A stretch of DNA of 22,172 nucleotides from the NCBI GenBank assembly GCA_002338335.1, contig DDIC01000049.1, forward strand, positions 1,917 through 24,088, given 5' to 3'. The notes under the pieces were generated by a model. It ran no database searches, was not told the DNA's origin, and worked only from the letters and a program-made list of their open reading frames with translations. Positions 8,022 through 15,462 of this stretch are shown here, in pieces. The position numbers and the translations under genes are program-made. Numbering within the stretch: the stretch's first letter is position 1; the number at the start of each line of letters is the position of its first letter. The DNA is from Bacteroidetes bacterium UBA1860 (lineage in GTDB: Bacteria > Bacteroidota > Rhodothermia > Balneolales > Balneolaceae).

Positions 8022-8456
8022 TTAGGACATCGCCACCACAGCCAACTGCTTAATTTGCCGCACCATCGCCAGCAGTCCGTTGGAGCGAGTCGGACTCAGG
8101 TGTGTATCAAGTCCAAGCTTGCTCAAAAACGTAGGTTCTTGCTTCACGATATCCTCAGGGGATTCCCCCGAATAATACCCAGCCACCAAGGCAGCCAACC
8201 CTTTGGTAATGGCACTATCACTATCTGTACGATAATGAATAGATGCCACGTTTCCTTGCTTATCATGTTGAGGCTCAGCAACGAGCCACACTTGAGATTG
8301 GCAACCTTGAACAAGCTTATCGGGTACTTTTTCCTCGGGTGGCAGTAACCCCACTTTCTCCCCCATAGACATGATATACTTATACTTGAGCTCCCAGTCT
8401 GGCAAACGGCTAAAGCGTGATTCTAAATCTGATTCCTTCTCAAGAAATGAAGCCAT
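8022..8456 (-). CDS. sufE: SufE-family cysteine desulfurase activator / sulfur acceptor
   Basis: A SufE-like protein of 144 residues, the usual length. SufE accepts persulfide sulfur from the cysteine desulfurase SufS onto a conserved cysteine and passes it to the SufBCD scaffold for Fe-S cluster assembly. The active-site loop is KLVQGCQSQVWL, with the acceptor cysteine at residue 52, and SDSAITKGLAALVAGYYSG matches the conserved second half of the fold. The ATG at 8454-8456 has a GAGG about 8 bases upstream. No sufS, sufB, sufC or sufD lies in the window, so it is detached from the Suf operon. It sits between the PAS gene (24 bp upstream) and the PKS gene (4 bp downstream). It could be the housekeeping SufE simply hitch-hiking, or a dedicated sulfur carrier; the sequence does not decide. 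Confidence 0.92.
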   Translation of the reverse strand: MASFLEKESDLESRFSRLPDWELKYKYIMSMGEKVGLLPPEEKVPDKLVQGCQSQVWLVAEPQHDKQGNVASIHYRTDSDSAITKGLAALVAGYYSGESPEDIVKQEPTFLSKLGLDTHLSPTRSNGLLAMVRQIKQLAVVAMS

Positions 8457-8480
8457 AGATAGCCTCGTGGGGGTGAAATC

Positions 8481-9734
8481 TCAATTCGTACCAGAGATTT
8501 TTTTGGACAGTCTTCCTTTAACACTCAATACTACACCAGAGTCGTCTGCAACCGGCACCGCATAATCAATCACATCCACCGACTCATCACTAAGTACAAT
8601 TTTGTATGTATGGGTTTTAGACGTCCCTTTTTGCACTTCACCTATAAAGGATAAATACCCTTGACGGTCATCCTTATGAACATGAGGATATAGACCTACC
8701 GTACGGAGGGCGCTTGCCTCCTCCCCAAACACTTTTTCAAGAGCATCTCCCGAAAACGTCGGTGCATCCTTGATCTCATCATCTCCATTTAATGCTTCTA
8801 GTGGATAACGATACTCTACATGTTCAGGAGCACCAAACAAAGAACCCATCCATGCACTTCGCTCCCCAAGCGCTTCCATGATTTTGGACTGAGCCGATTT
8901 GTTTTGTAAAAGCAACCGAATTACCTCTTGATCTGTCCCTCCCACTTTACGACTGGAGACGACCACATCAACATCCCTTTTTACCACATTACCCAGTTTA
9001 AACTCCCCAGAGACCGCTACACCACTTCCTCCCGAAAACTCCTTCTTTAAAGCACTAGAGTGACCCGCTTCAAAAATATCCCAAACTTTAATTTCTTTGA
9101 GCTGATCTGCATCCAGCCCGGTCATGTCACGAAACATTTTGTTGGCTGACAACACATTCCCTTGGATATCCACATCAACAGACACCCTTTTGGACTCCTC
9201 AAACAGATCATCAAACTCAAGATCAGCATCCATGAGTGTAAGCTCACTTTGCTTGCGCTGAGAAATATCATGCTGATAGGATACCCAGTAGGCCAATTCT
9301 CCTGCATCATTAAAAATTGGGTGAATATCCCACTGATTAATGAATTCAGAACCATCTTTGCGATAATTCACCGTGTGACCAAAAAAGGATTGACCATGGT
9401 GTAATTTTTCTCTGAGCACTCGCAAAACCTCTCGGTCGGTTTTCTCACCCTGAAGCATCCTTGGAGTTTGACCAATCGCCTCTTCACGAGAGTAGCCCGT
9501 CATACGGGTAAAACCGTCATTCACATAAACAATGCGAGGGCCAGGCTCTTCCAAGTCAACCTCCGTAATGACAATCGAATCATAATCTGTGGAGATCGCC
9601 TTTTCTAAAAGCTCGAGGCGATGAGTCGTTGTCTCGAGCTGACTTTGAAGGTCATCAACGAGTTGCGAAGCCTTTTTTAAAGAAGCTTCATCATTAATCG
9701 TAGATTCTAAAAACTCTTTGAGTGTGCCAGACAT
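8481..9734 (-). CDS. Three-PAS sensor protein with a cysteine-less LOV-like first domain, no output domain
   Basis: A soluble 417-residue protein. Residues ~1-45 look like a helical or coiled-coil N-cap. PAS 1 (~46-162) strongly resembles LOV domains. It has YVNDGFTRMTGY, GQTPRMLQG at the place of the GRNCRFLQG flavin loop, NYRKDGSEFINQW with the paired asparagines (N123, N133), and WVSYQHDIS carrying the conserved glutamine (Q154). The adduct-forming cysteine is replaced by proline (P91). PAS 2 (~175-280) includes the DIQGNVLSANKMFRDMTG motif. PAS 3 (~290-410) resembles the PAS_3 type, with HVHKDDR and a closing VLSVKGRLSKK. There is no kinase, GGDEF, EAL, HTH or membrane segment, so it must act through a partner. 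It is the first gene of the packed string leading into sufE and the PKS operon. Flavin or other cofactor binding is possible but unproven. Confidence 0.82.
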   Translation of the reverse strand: MSGTLKEFLESTINDEASLKKASQLVDDLQSQLETTTHRLELLEKAISTDYDSIVITEVDLEEPGPRIVYVNDGFTRMTGYSREEAIGQTPRMLQGEKTDREVLRVLREKLHHGQSFFGHTVNYRKDGSEFINQWDIHPIFNDAGELAYWVSYQHDISQRKQSELTLMDADLEFDDLFEESKRVSVDVDIQGNVLSANKMFRDMTGLDADQLKEIKVWDIFEAGHSSALKKEFSGGSGVAVSGEFKLGNVVKRDVDVVVSSRKVGGTDQEVIRLLLQNKSAQSKIMEALGERSAWMGSLFGAPEHVEYRYPLEALNGDDEIKDAPTFSGDALEKVFGEEASALRTVGLYPHVHKDDRQGYLSFIGEVQKGTSKTHTYKIVLSDESVDVIDYAVPVADDSGVVLSVKGRLSKKISGTN

Positions 9735-9926
9735 GAGGAATGCGTTTCAAAAAATCGGTTTAATATAAGAAAGCTTGTCTCTTAGACCACTTTCAATACG
9801 CATAAAAACATGCCTTTACGCCTAAACATTCCAAGTACTTAGGATTCATGTTCTTGGGTGTTCCAGCAGCTCAACATTGACTCAATTCCATTTCATCAAA
9901 GGAATAGATTACTCCTGTCTGGGTTA
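9735..9926. other. Intergenic region between acyl-CoA dehydrogenase and PAS genes
   Basis: These 192 bp separate the stop of the acyl-CoA dehydrogenase from the PAS gene start, both on the minus strand. This is the only sizeable gap upstream of the PAS-sufE-PKS string, so its promoter probably lies here. I could not find a convincing TAnnTTTG box or intrinsic terminator in it. Confidence 0.4.
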
Positions 9927-11102
9927 TCAATGCATAATCAGCTTCGCAATGGTTTGGAGCTGCATGTTGCTCGTCCCTTCATAAATCTTACCAATCTTGG
10001 CATCACGATAATATTTCTCGACAGGATACTCTTTCACAAACCCATTGCCACCAAAGAGATCTACAGCCATCGATGCCACTCTTTCAGCCACTTCGGAGCC
10101 ATAATACTTGGACATCGCAGCCTCTTTTAAAAAAGGTTGGCCTGCTTCTTTGATGCGTGCTGCGTTATAGACAAGCAGTCGTGCCATTTCAATCTCGGTT
10201 GCCATCTGGGCAAGCTGAAACTGAACAGACTGAAATTCGGAGACCTTTTTCCCAAACTGCTTGCGCTCTTGCACATAATCTAGAGCTGCTTCATATGCAC
10301 CTTGTGCAAGGCCTACCATTTGAGCTCCAATGCCTATTCGACCCTCATTAAGGGTTTCAATCGCTACTTTATATCCTTTGCCAAACTCGCCTAGGATATT
10401 TTCTTCAGGAACTAACACGTTCTCTAGTCGAACTTCGCAAGTAGAGCTAGCTCGTATCCCAAGTTTATCCTCCTTTTTGGAAATGCTAAACCCTTCCATA
10501 CCGCGCTCTACAACGAAAGCCGTGATACCCTTGTATCCGTCCTCAGGTTTTGCATTCGCAAATACGATAAATATATCCGCTTCATTGGCGTTGGTAATCC
10601 AAAGTTTCGCGCCATTGAGTCGATACCCATTACCCTCTTTAATGGCCGAACTTTTTAAGGCAAATGCGTCACTACCAGATCCTGACTCTGATAGGCAGTA
10701 GGCTCCAACAGATTCTGAGGCCAAGCGAGGCAGGTATCGTTGTTGGAGGTCGTCAGACCCGAACCTTAAGAAGGCGTTGTTGACTAGTGTGTTCTGGACA
10801 TCCATGAAGACCCCGACCGACGCATCCACTTTGGATATTTGCTCAATCGCAACAATACTCATGAAAAATGACCCTCCTGCACCTCCAAATTCCTCAGGGA
10901 TCTCGATACCCATCAAACCCATCTCAAAAAATGATTTTACAAGATCTGAATCTAAGGCCGCTTTCTCGTCCATTTGGAGAATGCATGGGGTGATTTCTTG
11001 TTGTGCGAACTCTGCTGCAGCATCACGCAGCATTTGCTCATCTTCTGTAAGTTGAGTTAATGGTTGCATTGCGCCTGATAGAATTGTATCGGTCGTGGAC
11101 AT
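9927..11102 (-). CDS. Short/branched-chain acyl-CoA dehydrogenase
   Basis: An acyl-CoA dehydrogenase of 391 residues. It introduces the alpha,beta double bond into an acyl-CoA and passes electrons to ETF. Visible features are the FAD/substrate signature AYCLSESGSGSDAFALKS, the segment KLWITNANEADIF, KLGIRASSTCEV, and LNEGRIGIGAQMVGLAQGA. The C-terminus KIYEGTSNMQLQTIAK contains the catalytic base glutamate at about residue 375, the position used in short-chain and short/branched-chain enzymes. The overall pattern most resembles the 2-methylacyl-CoA (ACADSB) branch, so isobutyryl- or 2-methylbutyryl-CoA from valine or isoleucine are plausible substrates; butyryl-CoA is also possible. It is divergent from the methylmalonyl-CoA mutase, which disposes of the propionyl-CoA made by that pathway. 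The ATG is at 11100-11102; the 128-bp divergent region carries an operator-like palindrome. Confidence 0.92.
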   Translation of the reverse strand: MSTTDTILSGAMQPLTQLTEDEQMLRDAAAEFAQQEITPCILQMDEKAALDSDLVKSFFEMGLMGIEIPEEFGGAGGSFFMSIVAIEQISKVDASVGVFMDVQNTLVNNAFLRFGSDDLQQRYLPRLASESVGAYCLSESGSGSDAFALKSSAIKEGNGYRLNGAKLWITNANEADIFIVFANAKPEDGYKGITAFVVERGMEGFSISKKEDKLGIRASSTCEVRLENVLVPEENILGEFGKGYKVAIETLNEGRIGIGAQMVGLAQGAYEAALDYVQERKQFGKKVSEFQSVQFQLAQMATEIEMARLLVYNAARIKEAGQPFLKEAAMSKYYGSEVAERVASMAVDLFGGNGFVKEYPVEKYYRDAKIGKIYEGTSNMQLQTIAKLIMH

Positions 11103-11158
11103 AGCTTTAATAATGTATTATTCTTGATTTAGTTGAGTGATAGGTTCGCTTAGACTCA

Positions 11159-11182
11159 ACGATGTACATCGTGTCACATCGT
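11159..11182. promoter_or_regulatory. Operator-like 14-bp palindrome with an extra direct half-site
   Basis: ACGATGTACATCGT at 11159-11172 is a perfect palindrome. Its right half, ACATCGT (11166-11172), recurs in direct orientation at 11176-11182, 10 bp later, which is one helical turn. The array ends on the first base of the -7 box of the mutase promoter and lies 57 bp upstream of the divergent acyl-CoA dehydrogenase start. The position fits a repressor operator covering the promoter core and could control both genes. No regulator gene is encoded next to it, so the binding protein is unknown. Confidence 0.55.
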
Positions 11183-11189
11183 ATCTTTG
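11182..11189 (+). promoter_or_regulatory. Bacteroidota-type -7 box (TAnnTTTG) for the mutase operon
   Basis: TATCTTTG is an exact match to the TAnnTTTG -7 consensus known for Bacteroidota primary sigma factors. It lies 41 bp before the mutase start codon. I see no good TTG-type -33 element at the expected spacing, since that interval contains the palindrome; the promoter may be weak or activator-dependent. Confidence 0.5.
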
Positions 11190-11230
11190 TAGCGCTCGCA
11201 CTCACACTTCTAATATAGTTGTTTTAGACC

Positions 11231-14200
11231 ATGCTCGATACCCCTTCGCATCAAAATTGGCACCACACCATTCGTAAAGTTTTGGGGTTGTCACCTGATG
11301 CACCCCTTAACTCCAAGGTGTACGACTCTGGATTGACTCTCAAGCCATGTTACACACGCCAAGAACAGAAAACTACAGCATGGGTTTCTAGACAATGGTA
11401 TGATTTGGTGATGGCCCAAGCTTTGGGGCCCATGCAAGTATTGGGTGTAGGAGCTTTGGGTTCGACGCGCGGCGATAACGAAGATGGGGTGCGATGGATG
11501 CCAACATGCGTCGGACAAGATCTTAGTACAATGGACGCTGAGACTCTATTAAGTCATCTTAAAACAGTTGAACGGAGTCATCTCGAAGCAGCAGCAAGTC
11601 AAACACCTACGCTTTGGTATGAGGACGATCTTCGCTCCGCAGGAGTATCGCCCCACCATTTAAACACTATAGCGTCTGAATTAAACGCTGAGCTGAGCCC
11701 ACCTTTTTCACCCAATGGGTGGTCAATTCATCAACAAGGGGGGAACGAAGTTGACGAGTTAAAAGGAATCCTCCAAGCGTTGGAAGAGTGGTCGGACACG
11801 AATGCATCACTATCAGATGAAGAAAAGCATCACAACTTACATGGGACGCGGCTTCGACTTGCAACCGACACCCGATATTTTCTCAGCACTGCAAAAGTTA
11901 GAGCTACTTGGCTATTATGGGCAGAGTGGATTCAGCGAATCGGTCTCGATCCAGCGAAGACCCACTGCCATGTGGATGTCATTACGTCAGGAGTTGGACA
12001 CAATACAGACGAGCCTCGACTCAATCTTGTCCAGCAGACACCCCAGGTCCTCGCTGCAATCGTTGGAGGTGCTTCTAGCTGTACGGTTTTGCCATTGCAT
12101 CTTGACACATCCAACGCACAAGTGCATACTCAAGAACGACGTTGGGCCGCGAATCTAGTCCATCTTGCCAAAGCTGAAGCTGGATTGGACAGCGTCTCAT
12201 TTCATGGTCTTGGGTCTCCGCTTCTGGATGATTTGACATCGCAAATTCTTCACGCATGTTTTGGCAAATGTACATTACGACATAGAGAGGTAGAGCACGT
12301 GTGGTCTTTGGATGAATCCTTCGAATCATCTCTTGATCAGGTGGCAGGATCACCTCCCTATACTCGAGGGCCTTATGAATCAATGTATCTCACAAAACCA
12401 TGGACGCTACGACAGTACGCTGGATTTTCGACCGCAGAAGCCTCGAACGCATTTTACAGACAGAATCTAGCCGCAGGCCAAAAGGGCCTTTCAGTAGCCT
12501 TCGATCTAGCAACCCATAGAGGGTATGACTCCACCCACCCGCGTGTCACTGGCGATGTTGGAAAGGCAGGGGTTGCGATTGACTCTGTTGAGGATATGAA
12601 GCGCCTATTCGATGGCATTCCCCTGGATAAAATGTCTGTATCCATGACCATGAATGGGGCCGTTGTACCCGTCATGGCATTTTATATCGTGGCTGCTGAA
12701 GAGCAAGGTGTCTTACCTGAGCAACTCACTGGGACCATTCAAAACGATATTTTGAAAGAGTTCATGGTGCGCAACACCTACATTTATCCTCCTGCCCCTT
12801 CGATGGCAATTATCGGGGATCTATTTGCATATACCTCCAGTCATATGCCTCGGTTTAATAGCATTTCCATAAGTGGATACCATATGCATGAAGCGGGGGC
12901 ACCGGCCGAATTAGAGCTAGCCTACACCTTGGCAGATGGTCTCGAATACATTAGAACTGGATTGTCAGCAGGGTTATCGTTGGATGACTTTGCACCACGC
13001 ATGTCGTTTTTCTGGGCCATTGGAATGGACCATTTTACAGAAATTGCCAAGCTTCGTGCAGGCCGTCAGCTATGGTACGAGCTGGTTTCCAAGTTTGAGC
13101 CCCAAAATCCAAAATCGGCCATGCTCCGCACCCATTGCCAAACCTCTGGATTTAGTCTAACGGAGCAAGACCCTATGAATAATCTAGGTCGAACAGCGAT
13201 TGAAGCGATGGCGGCTGTCATGGGACATACGCAAAGTTTGCATACAAACTCATTGGATGAAGCGATTGCCCTTCCCACCGAAGACTCTGCTCGATTAGCC
13301 CGTGAAACACAACTCATGATGCTCAATGAGATGGATCTAACACAGACCATCGATCCTTGGGCGGGATCAGAGTGGATGGAATGGAAAACCGCAGATCTTG
13401 TGGAAAAAGCACGTGCCTACATCCAAGAAATTGAAGATTCGGGTGGGATGACAAAGGCACTCGAACAAGGGATTCCTACCCGTGAAATCGAGCGTGCAGC
13501 CGCCCGAAAACAAGCACGCCTTGACGCACGGAAGGAATTTCGCGTGGGTGTGAATCTATTTGAACAAGCCTCTGATTTCGATATGGATACCCTTACGGTG
13601 GATCAAGCGGAAGTCCTCAAGGGGCAACAACAAGCATTGGAACAGCTCAAAAAGGCTCGTGATGAACAAGCGGTTCAGGAAGCGTTGACCGCACTCACCC
13701 AAGTAGCAGAATCTGTCTCAGAGCAACTGTCTGAACAGGGTTTTGCACATACAAAGGGTGAAATCATGCAAAAAGCGATCGATGCTGCAAGAGTTCGAGC
13801 AACTTTGGGGGAAATTTCCGATGCTATGGAACGTGTCTTTGGTCGTTACCAAGGAAAAATGTCTCCCGTTCGTGGAGTGTATGCCATGGAGGTCGAAATG
13901 GATGAATCCTTCCAGGAAGCAGTTCAGATGGTTCGTGAGTTTGCGGCTGAAGAGGGCCGACAACCGCGTATCTTGGTTGCCAAGATGGGGCAAGATGGGC
14001 ATGATCGTGGGGCCAAAGTCATTGCCACAGGTTTTGCAGATGTGGGTTTTGATGTCGATATAGGTACACTGTTTTCAACCCCAGAGGAGGTTGTAAATCA
14101 AGCCATAGAAAATGATGTACATGTGATTGGTATTTCAAGTCTAGCGGCTGGGCATAATAGCCTTGTGCCTGAAGTGGTGGAGCATCTGAGGTCGGAAGGT

Positions 14201-14347
14201 CGGACAGATATTATGGTGATTTGTGGTGGAGTGATTCCCCGAAAAGATTATGACTCACTTTTTGACGTAGGTGTTGCCGCGATCTTTGGACCTGGCACCG
14301 TAATCTCTCATGCGGTTAAAGAGGTCGTCGAGCTTCTGAAGGGTTAG
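11231..14347 (+). CDS. Methylmalonyl-CoA mutase, MutA-MutB single-chain fusion
   Basis: A 1038-residue adenosylcobalamin-dependent mutase that interconverts methylmalonyl-CoA and succinyl-CoA. Residues ~20-345 look like a shortened, divergent MutA barrel: RYFLSTAKVRATWLLWAEW, then LNLVQQTPQVLAAIVGGASS and VLPLH, matching the 'RAaRlLWa...N.LRtT..A..AvlGGa' pattern. From about residue 375 the sequence is a canonical MutB: RGPYESMYL, WTLRQYAGFSTAEASNAFYR, GTIQNDILKEFMVRNTYIYP (with the arginine taken to bind the substrate carboxylate), ISISGYHMHEAGA and RTHCQTSGFSLTEQDP. One C-terminal B12 domain follows, with DGHDRG and axial His924, then ISSLAAGHN and VICGGVIP. The first ~80 residues of ordinary MutB and the C-terminal B12-like domain of ordinary MutA are missing at the junction. 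Normally mutA and mutB are separate genes. MeaB follows after 3 bp. The start ATG has no Shine-Dalgarno sequence. The MutB assignment is secure; the MutA origin of the N-terminal part is a good inference. Confidence 0.93.
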   Translation: MLDTPSHQNWHHTIRKVLGLSPDAPLNSKVYDSGLTLKPCYTRQEQKTTAWVSRQWYDLVMAQALGPMQVLGVGALGSTRGDNEDGVRWMPTCVGQDLSTMDAETLLSHLKTVERSHLEAAASQTPTLWYEDDLRSAGVSPHHLNTIASELNAELSPPFSPNGWSIHQQGGNEVDELKGILQALEEWSDTNASLSDEEKHHNLHGTRLRLATDTRYFLSTAKVRATWLLWAEWIQRIGLDPAKTHCHVDVITSGVGHNTDEPRLNLVQQTPQVLAAIVGGASSCTVLPLHLDTSNAQVHTQERRWAANLVHLAKAEAGLDSVSFHGLGSPLLDDLTSQILHACFGKCTLRHREVEHVWSLDESFESSLDQVAGSPPYTRGPYESMYLTKPWTLRQYAGFSTAEASNAFYRQNLAAGQKGLSVAFDLATHRGYDSTHPRVTGDVGKAGVAIDSVEDMKRLFDGIPLDKMSVSMTMNGAVVPVMAFYIVAAEEQGVLPEQLTGTIQNDILKEFMVRNTYIYPPAPSMAIIGDLFAYTSSHMPRFNSISISGYHMHEAGAPAELELAYTLADGLEYIRTGLSAGLSLDDFAPRMSFFWAIGMDHFTEIAKLRAGRQLWYELVSKFEPQNPKSAMLRTHCQTSGFSLTEQDPMNNLGRTAIEAMAAVMGHTQSLHTNSLDEAIALPTEDSARLARETQLMMLNEMDLTQTIDPWAGSEWMEWKTADLVEKARAYIQEIEDSGGMTKALEQGIPTREIERAAARKQARLDARKEFRVGVNLFEQASDFDMDTLTVDQAEVLKGQQQALEQLKKARDEQAVQEALTALTQVAESVSEQLSEQGFAHTKGEIMQKAIDAARVRATLGEISDAMERVFGRYQGKMSPVRGVYAMEVEMDESFQEAVQMVREFAAEEGRQPRILVAKMGQDGHDRGAKVIATGFADVGFDVDIGTLFSTPEEVVNQAIENDVHVIGISSLAAGHNSLVPEVVEHLRSEGRTDIMVICGGVIPRKDYDSLFDVGVAAIFGPGTVISHAVKEVVELLKG

Positions 14348-14350
14348 CCT

Positions 14351-15427
14351 ATGAGTGGAATTAACCCGTCCTATCGAAAACAACGCATTGAGAGTGGTCA
14401 TACCCCGCCAGACCCTGCCCACCTTGCTACCCAGATCTTGGCAGGACACAAACCAGCACTCTCACGAGCGATAACCCTAGCTGAAAGCCGGAAGCGGGAG
14501 CATCAAGAGCTAGCTTCGAAAATTTTAGAGCATTGTGTCGCGAATCGAAGTGAGCAACAGACGCCCCTCACCTTGAGTCGACGAATTGGCATCACAGGGT
14601 ATCCTGGCGCAGGTAAAAGTACGCTCTTAGAAGCCCTTGGGATGCAACTTGTGGCGCAGGGAGCGTCTGTAGCTGTACTTACAGTCGATCCAACCGGCTT
14701 GCGCACCGATGGATCTATCCTTGGGGATAAGACTCGAATGAATGAGCTTTCAAAGCACCCATCCGCTTATATTCGCCCCTCACCTTCGTCCAAGTCCTTA
14801 GGTGGTGTCACCACAAGTACCTTTACATCGATTCAGCTATGTGAAGCAGCGGGGTATGACTGGGTCTTTGTAGAGACCGTTGGGGTAGGCCAGTCGGAAG
14901 CCATGGTCTCCTTGATGACCGATATCGTATGCCTTGTGCTCATTCCTGGTGCAGGGGATGATCTCCAAGGGATGAAACGAGGGCTCATGGATATGATCAA
15001 TGCGTTGATCATCAATAAGTCTGATGGCCCCCAAGTTGATCAAGCCAAACAAACAGCACAACAGTACCAACAAGCTTTGGGATGGGATCCTTTAATGGAA
15101 TCAGAGGCTGAGCCTGGAAAGTCTGTTATCCACAGAGTGTCAGCTGAGACGGGCGAGGGACTTGAAAACCTACTTGGTTGGCTACAAAAACGTTGGGATA
15201 ACGGATTAGCTGCCGGGTCGATACAGCGCAAACGGGACGTCACATTGGACAAACTTATGACGATTGAGGCCAGCCACCTGATCAAACATTGGATGGAGTC
15301 TGTTTTGGACCTCTCATCACCAGAATGGCAACAAGCGAAGCAACACTTATTAACGGGAGATCATACACTCTCAGTAGCTGTTGAACCCATCGTGAGATCA
15401 CTTTTGCAAGGGACGAAGAAAGATTAG
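14351..15427 (+). CDS. meaB: MeaB (ArgK-type) GTPase, methylmalonyl-CoA mutase chaperone
   Basis: A G3E-family P-loop GTPase of 358 residues. MeaB/MMAA proteins gate adenosylcobalamin loading and protect the mutase from inactivation, using GTP hydrolysis. The Walker A motif is GYPGAGKST (residues 83-91). The segment TVDPTG...GSILGDKTRM, the switch region SPSSKSLGGV, the Walker B-like FVETVGVGQSE and PGAGDDLQGMKRG are family hallmarks. The base-specificity motif is NKSD (222-225), where most members have NKAD. The ATG lies 3 bp after the mutase stop, so the two are surely cotranscribed, consistent with the proteins acting as a complex. It ends 35 bp from the convergent cdaA stop with no visible terminator. 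The older ArgK name (arginine transport kinase) does not apply in this context. Confidence 0.94.
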   Translation: MSGINPSYRKQRIESGHTPPDPAHLATQILAGHKPALSRAITLAESRKREHQELASKILEHCVANRSEQQTPLTLSRRIGITGYPGAGKSTLLEALGMQLVAQGASVAVLTVDPTGLRTDGSILGDKTRMNELSKHPSAYIRPSPSSKSLGGVTTSTFTSIQLCEAAGYDWVFVETVGVGQSEAMVSLMTDIVCLVLIPGAGDDLQGMKRGLMDMINALIINKSDGPQVDQAKQTAQQYQQALGWDPLMESEAEPGKSVIHRVSAETGEGLENLLGWLQKRWDNGLAAGSIQRKRDVTLDKLMTIEASHLIKHWMESVLDLSSPEWQQAKQHLLTGDHTLSVAVEPIVRSLLQGTKKD

Positions 15428-15462
15428 AGAAGTACCTGTCTGGGAATTTGACCGTAGACGAG

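Noticed and set aside
8481..9734. Classical LOV blue-light photoreceptor
   Set aside because: The adduct-forming cysteine position is proline, so the standard photocycle is not possible; kept only as a LOV-like PAS.
11103..11230. Cobalamin riboswitch upstream of the B12-dependent mutase
   Set aside because: The expected leader after the -7 box is only about 35 nt, far too short, and no B12-box-like sequence was seen.
11231..14347. IcmF-type fused isobutyryl-CoA mutase
   Set aside because: There is no GTPase domain inside the chain and the B12 domain is C-terminal. A separate MeaB gene follows. The FMVRNTY arginine fits methylmalonyl-CoA rather than isobutyryl-CoA specificity.
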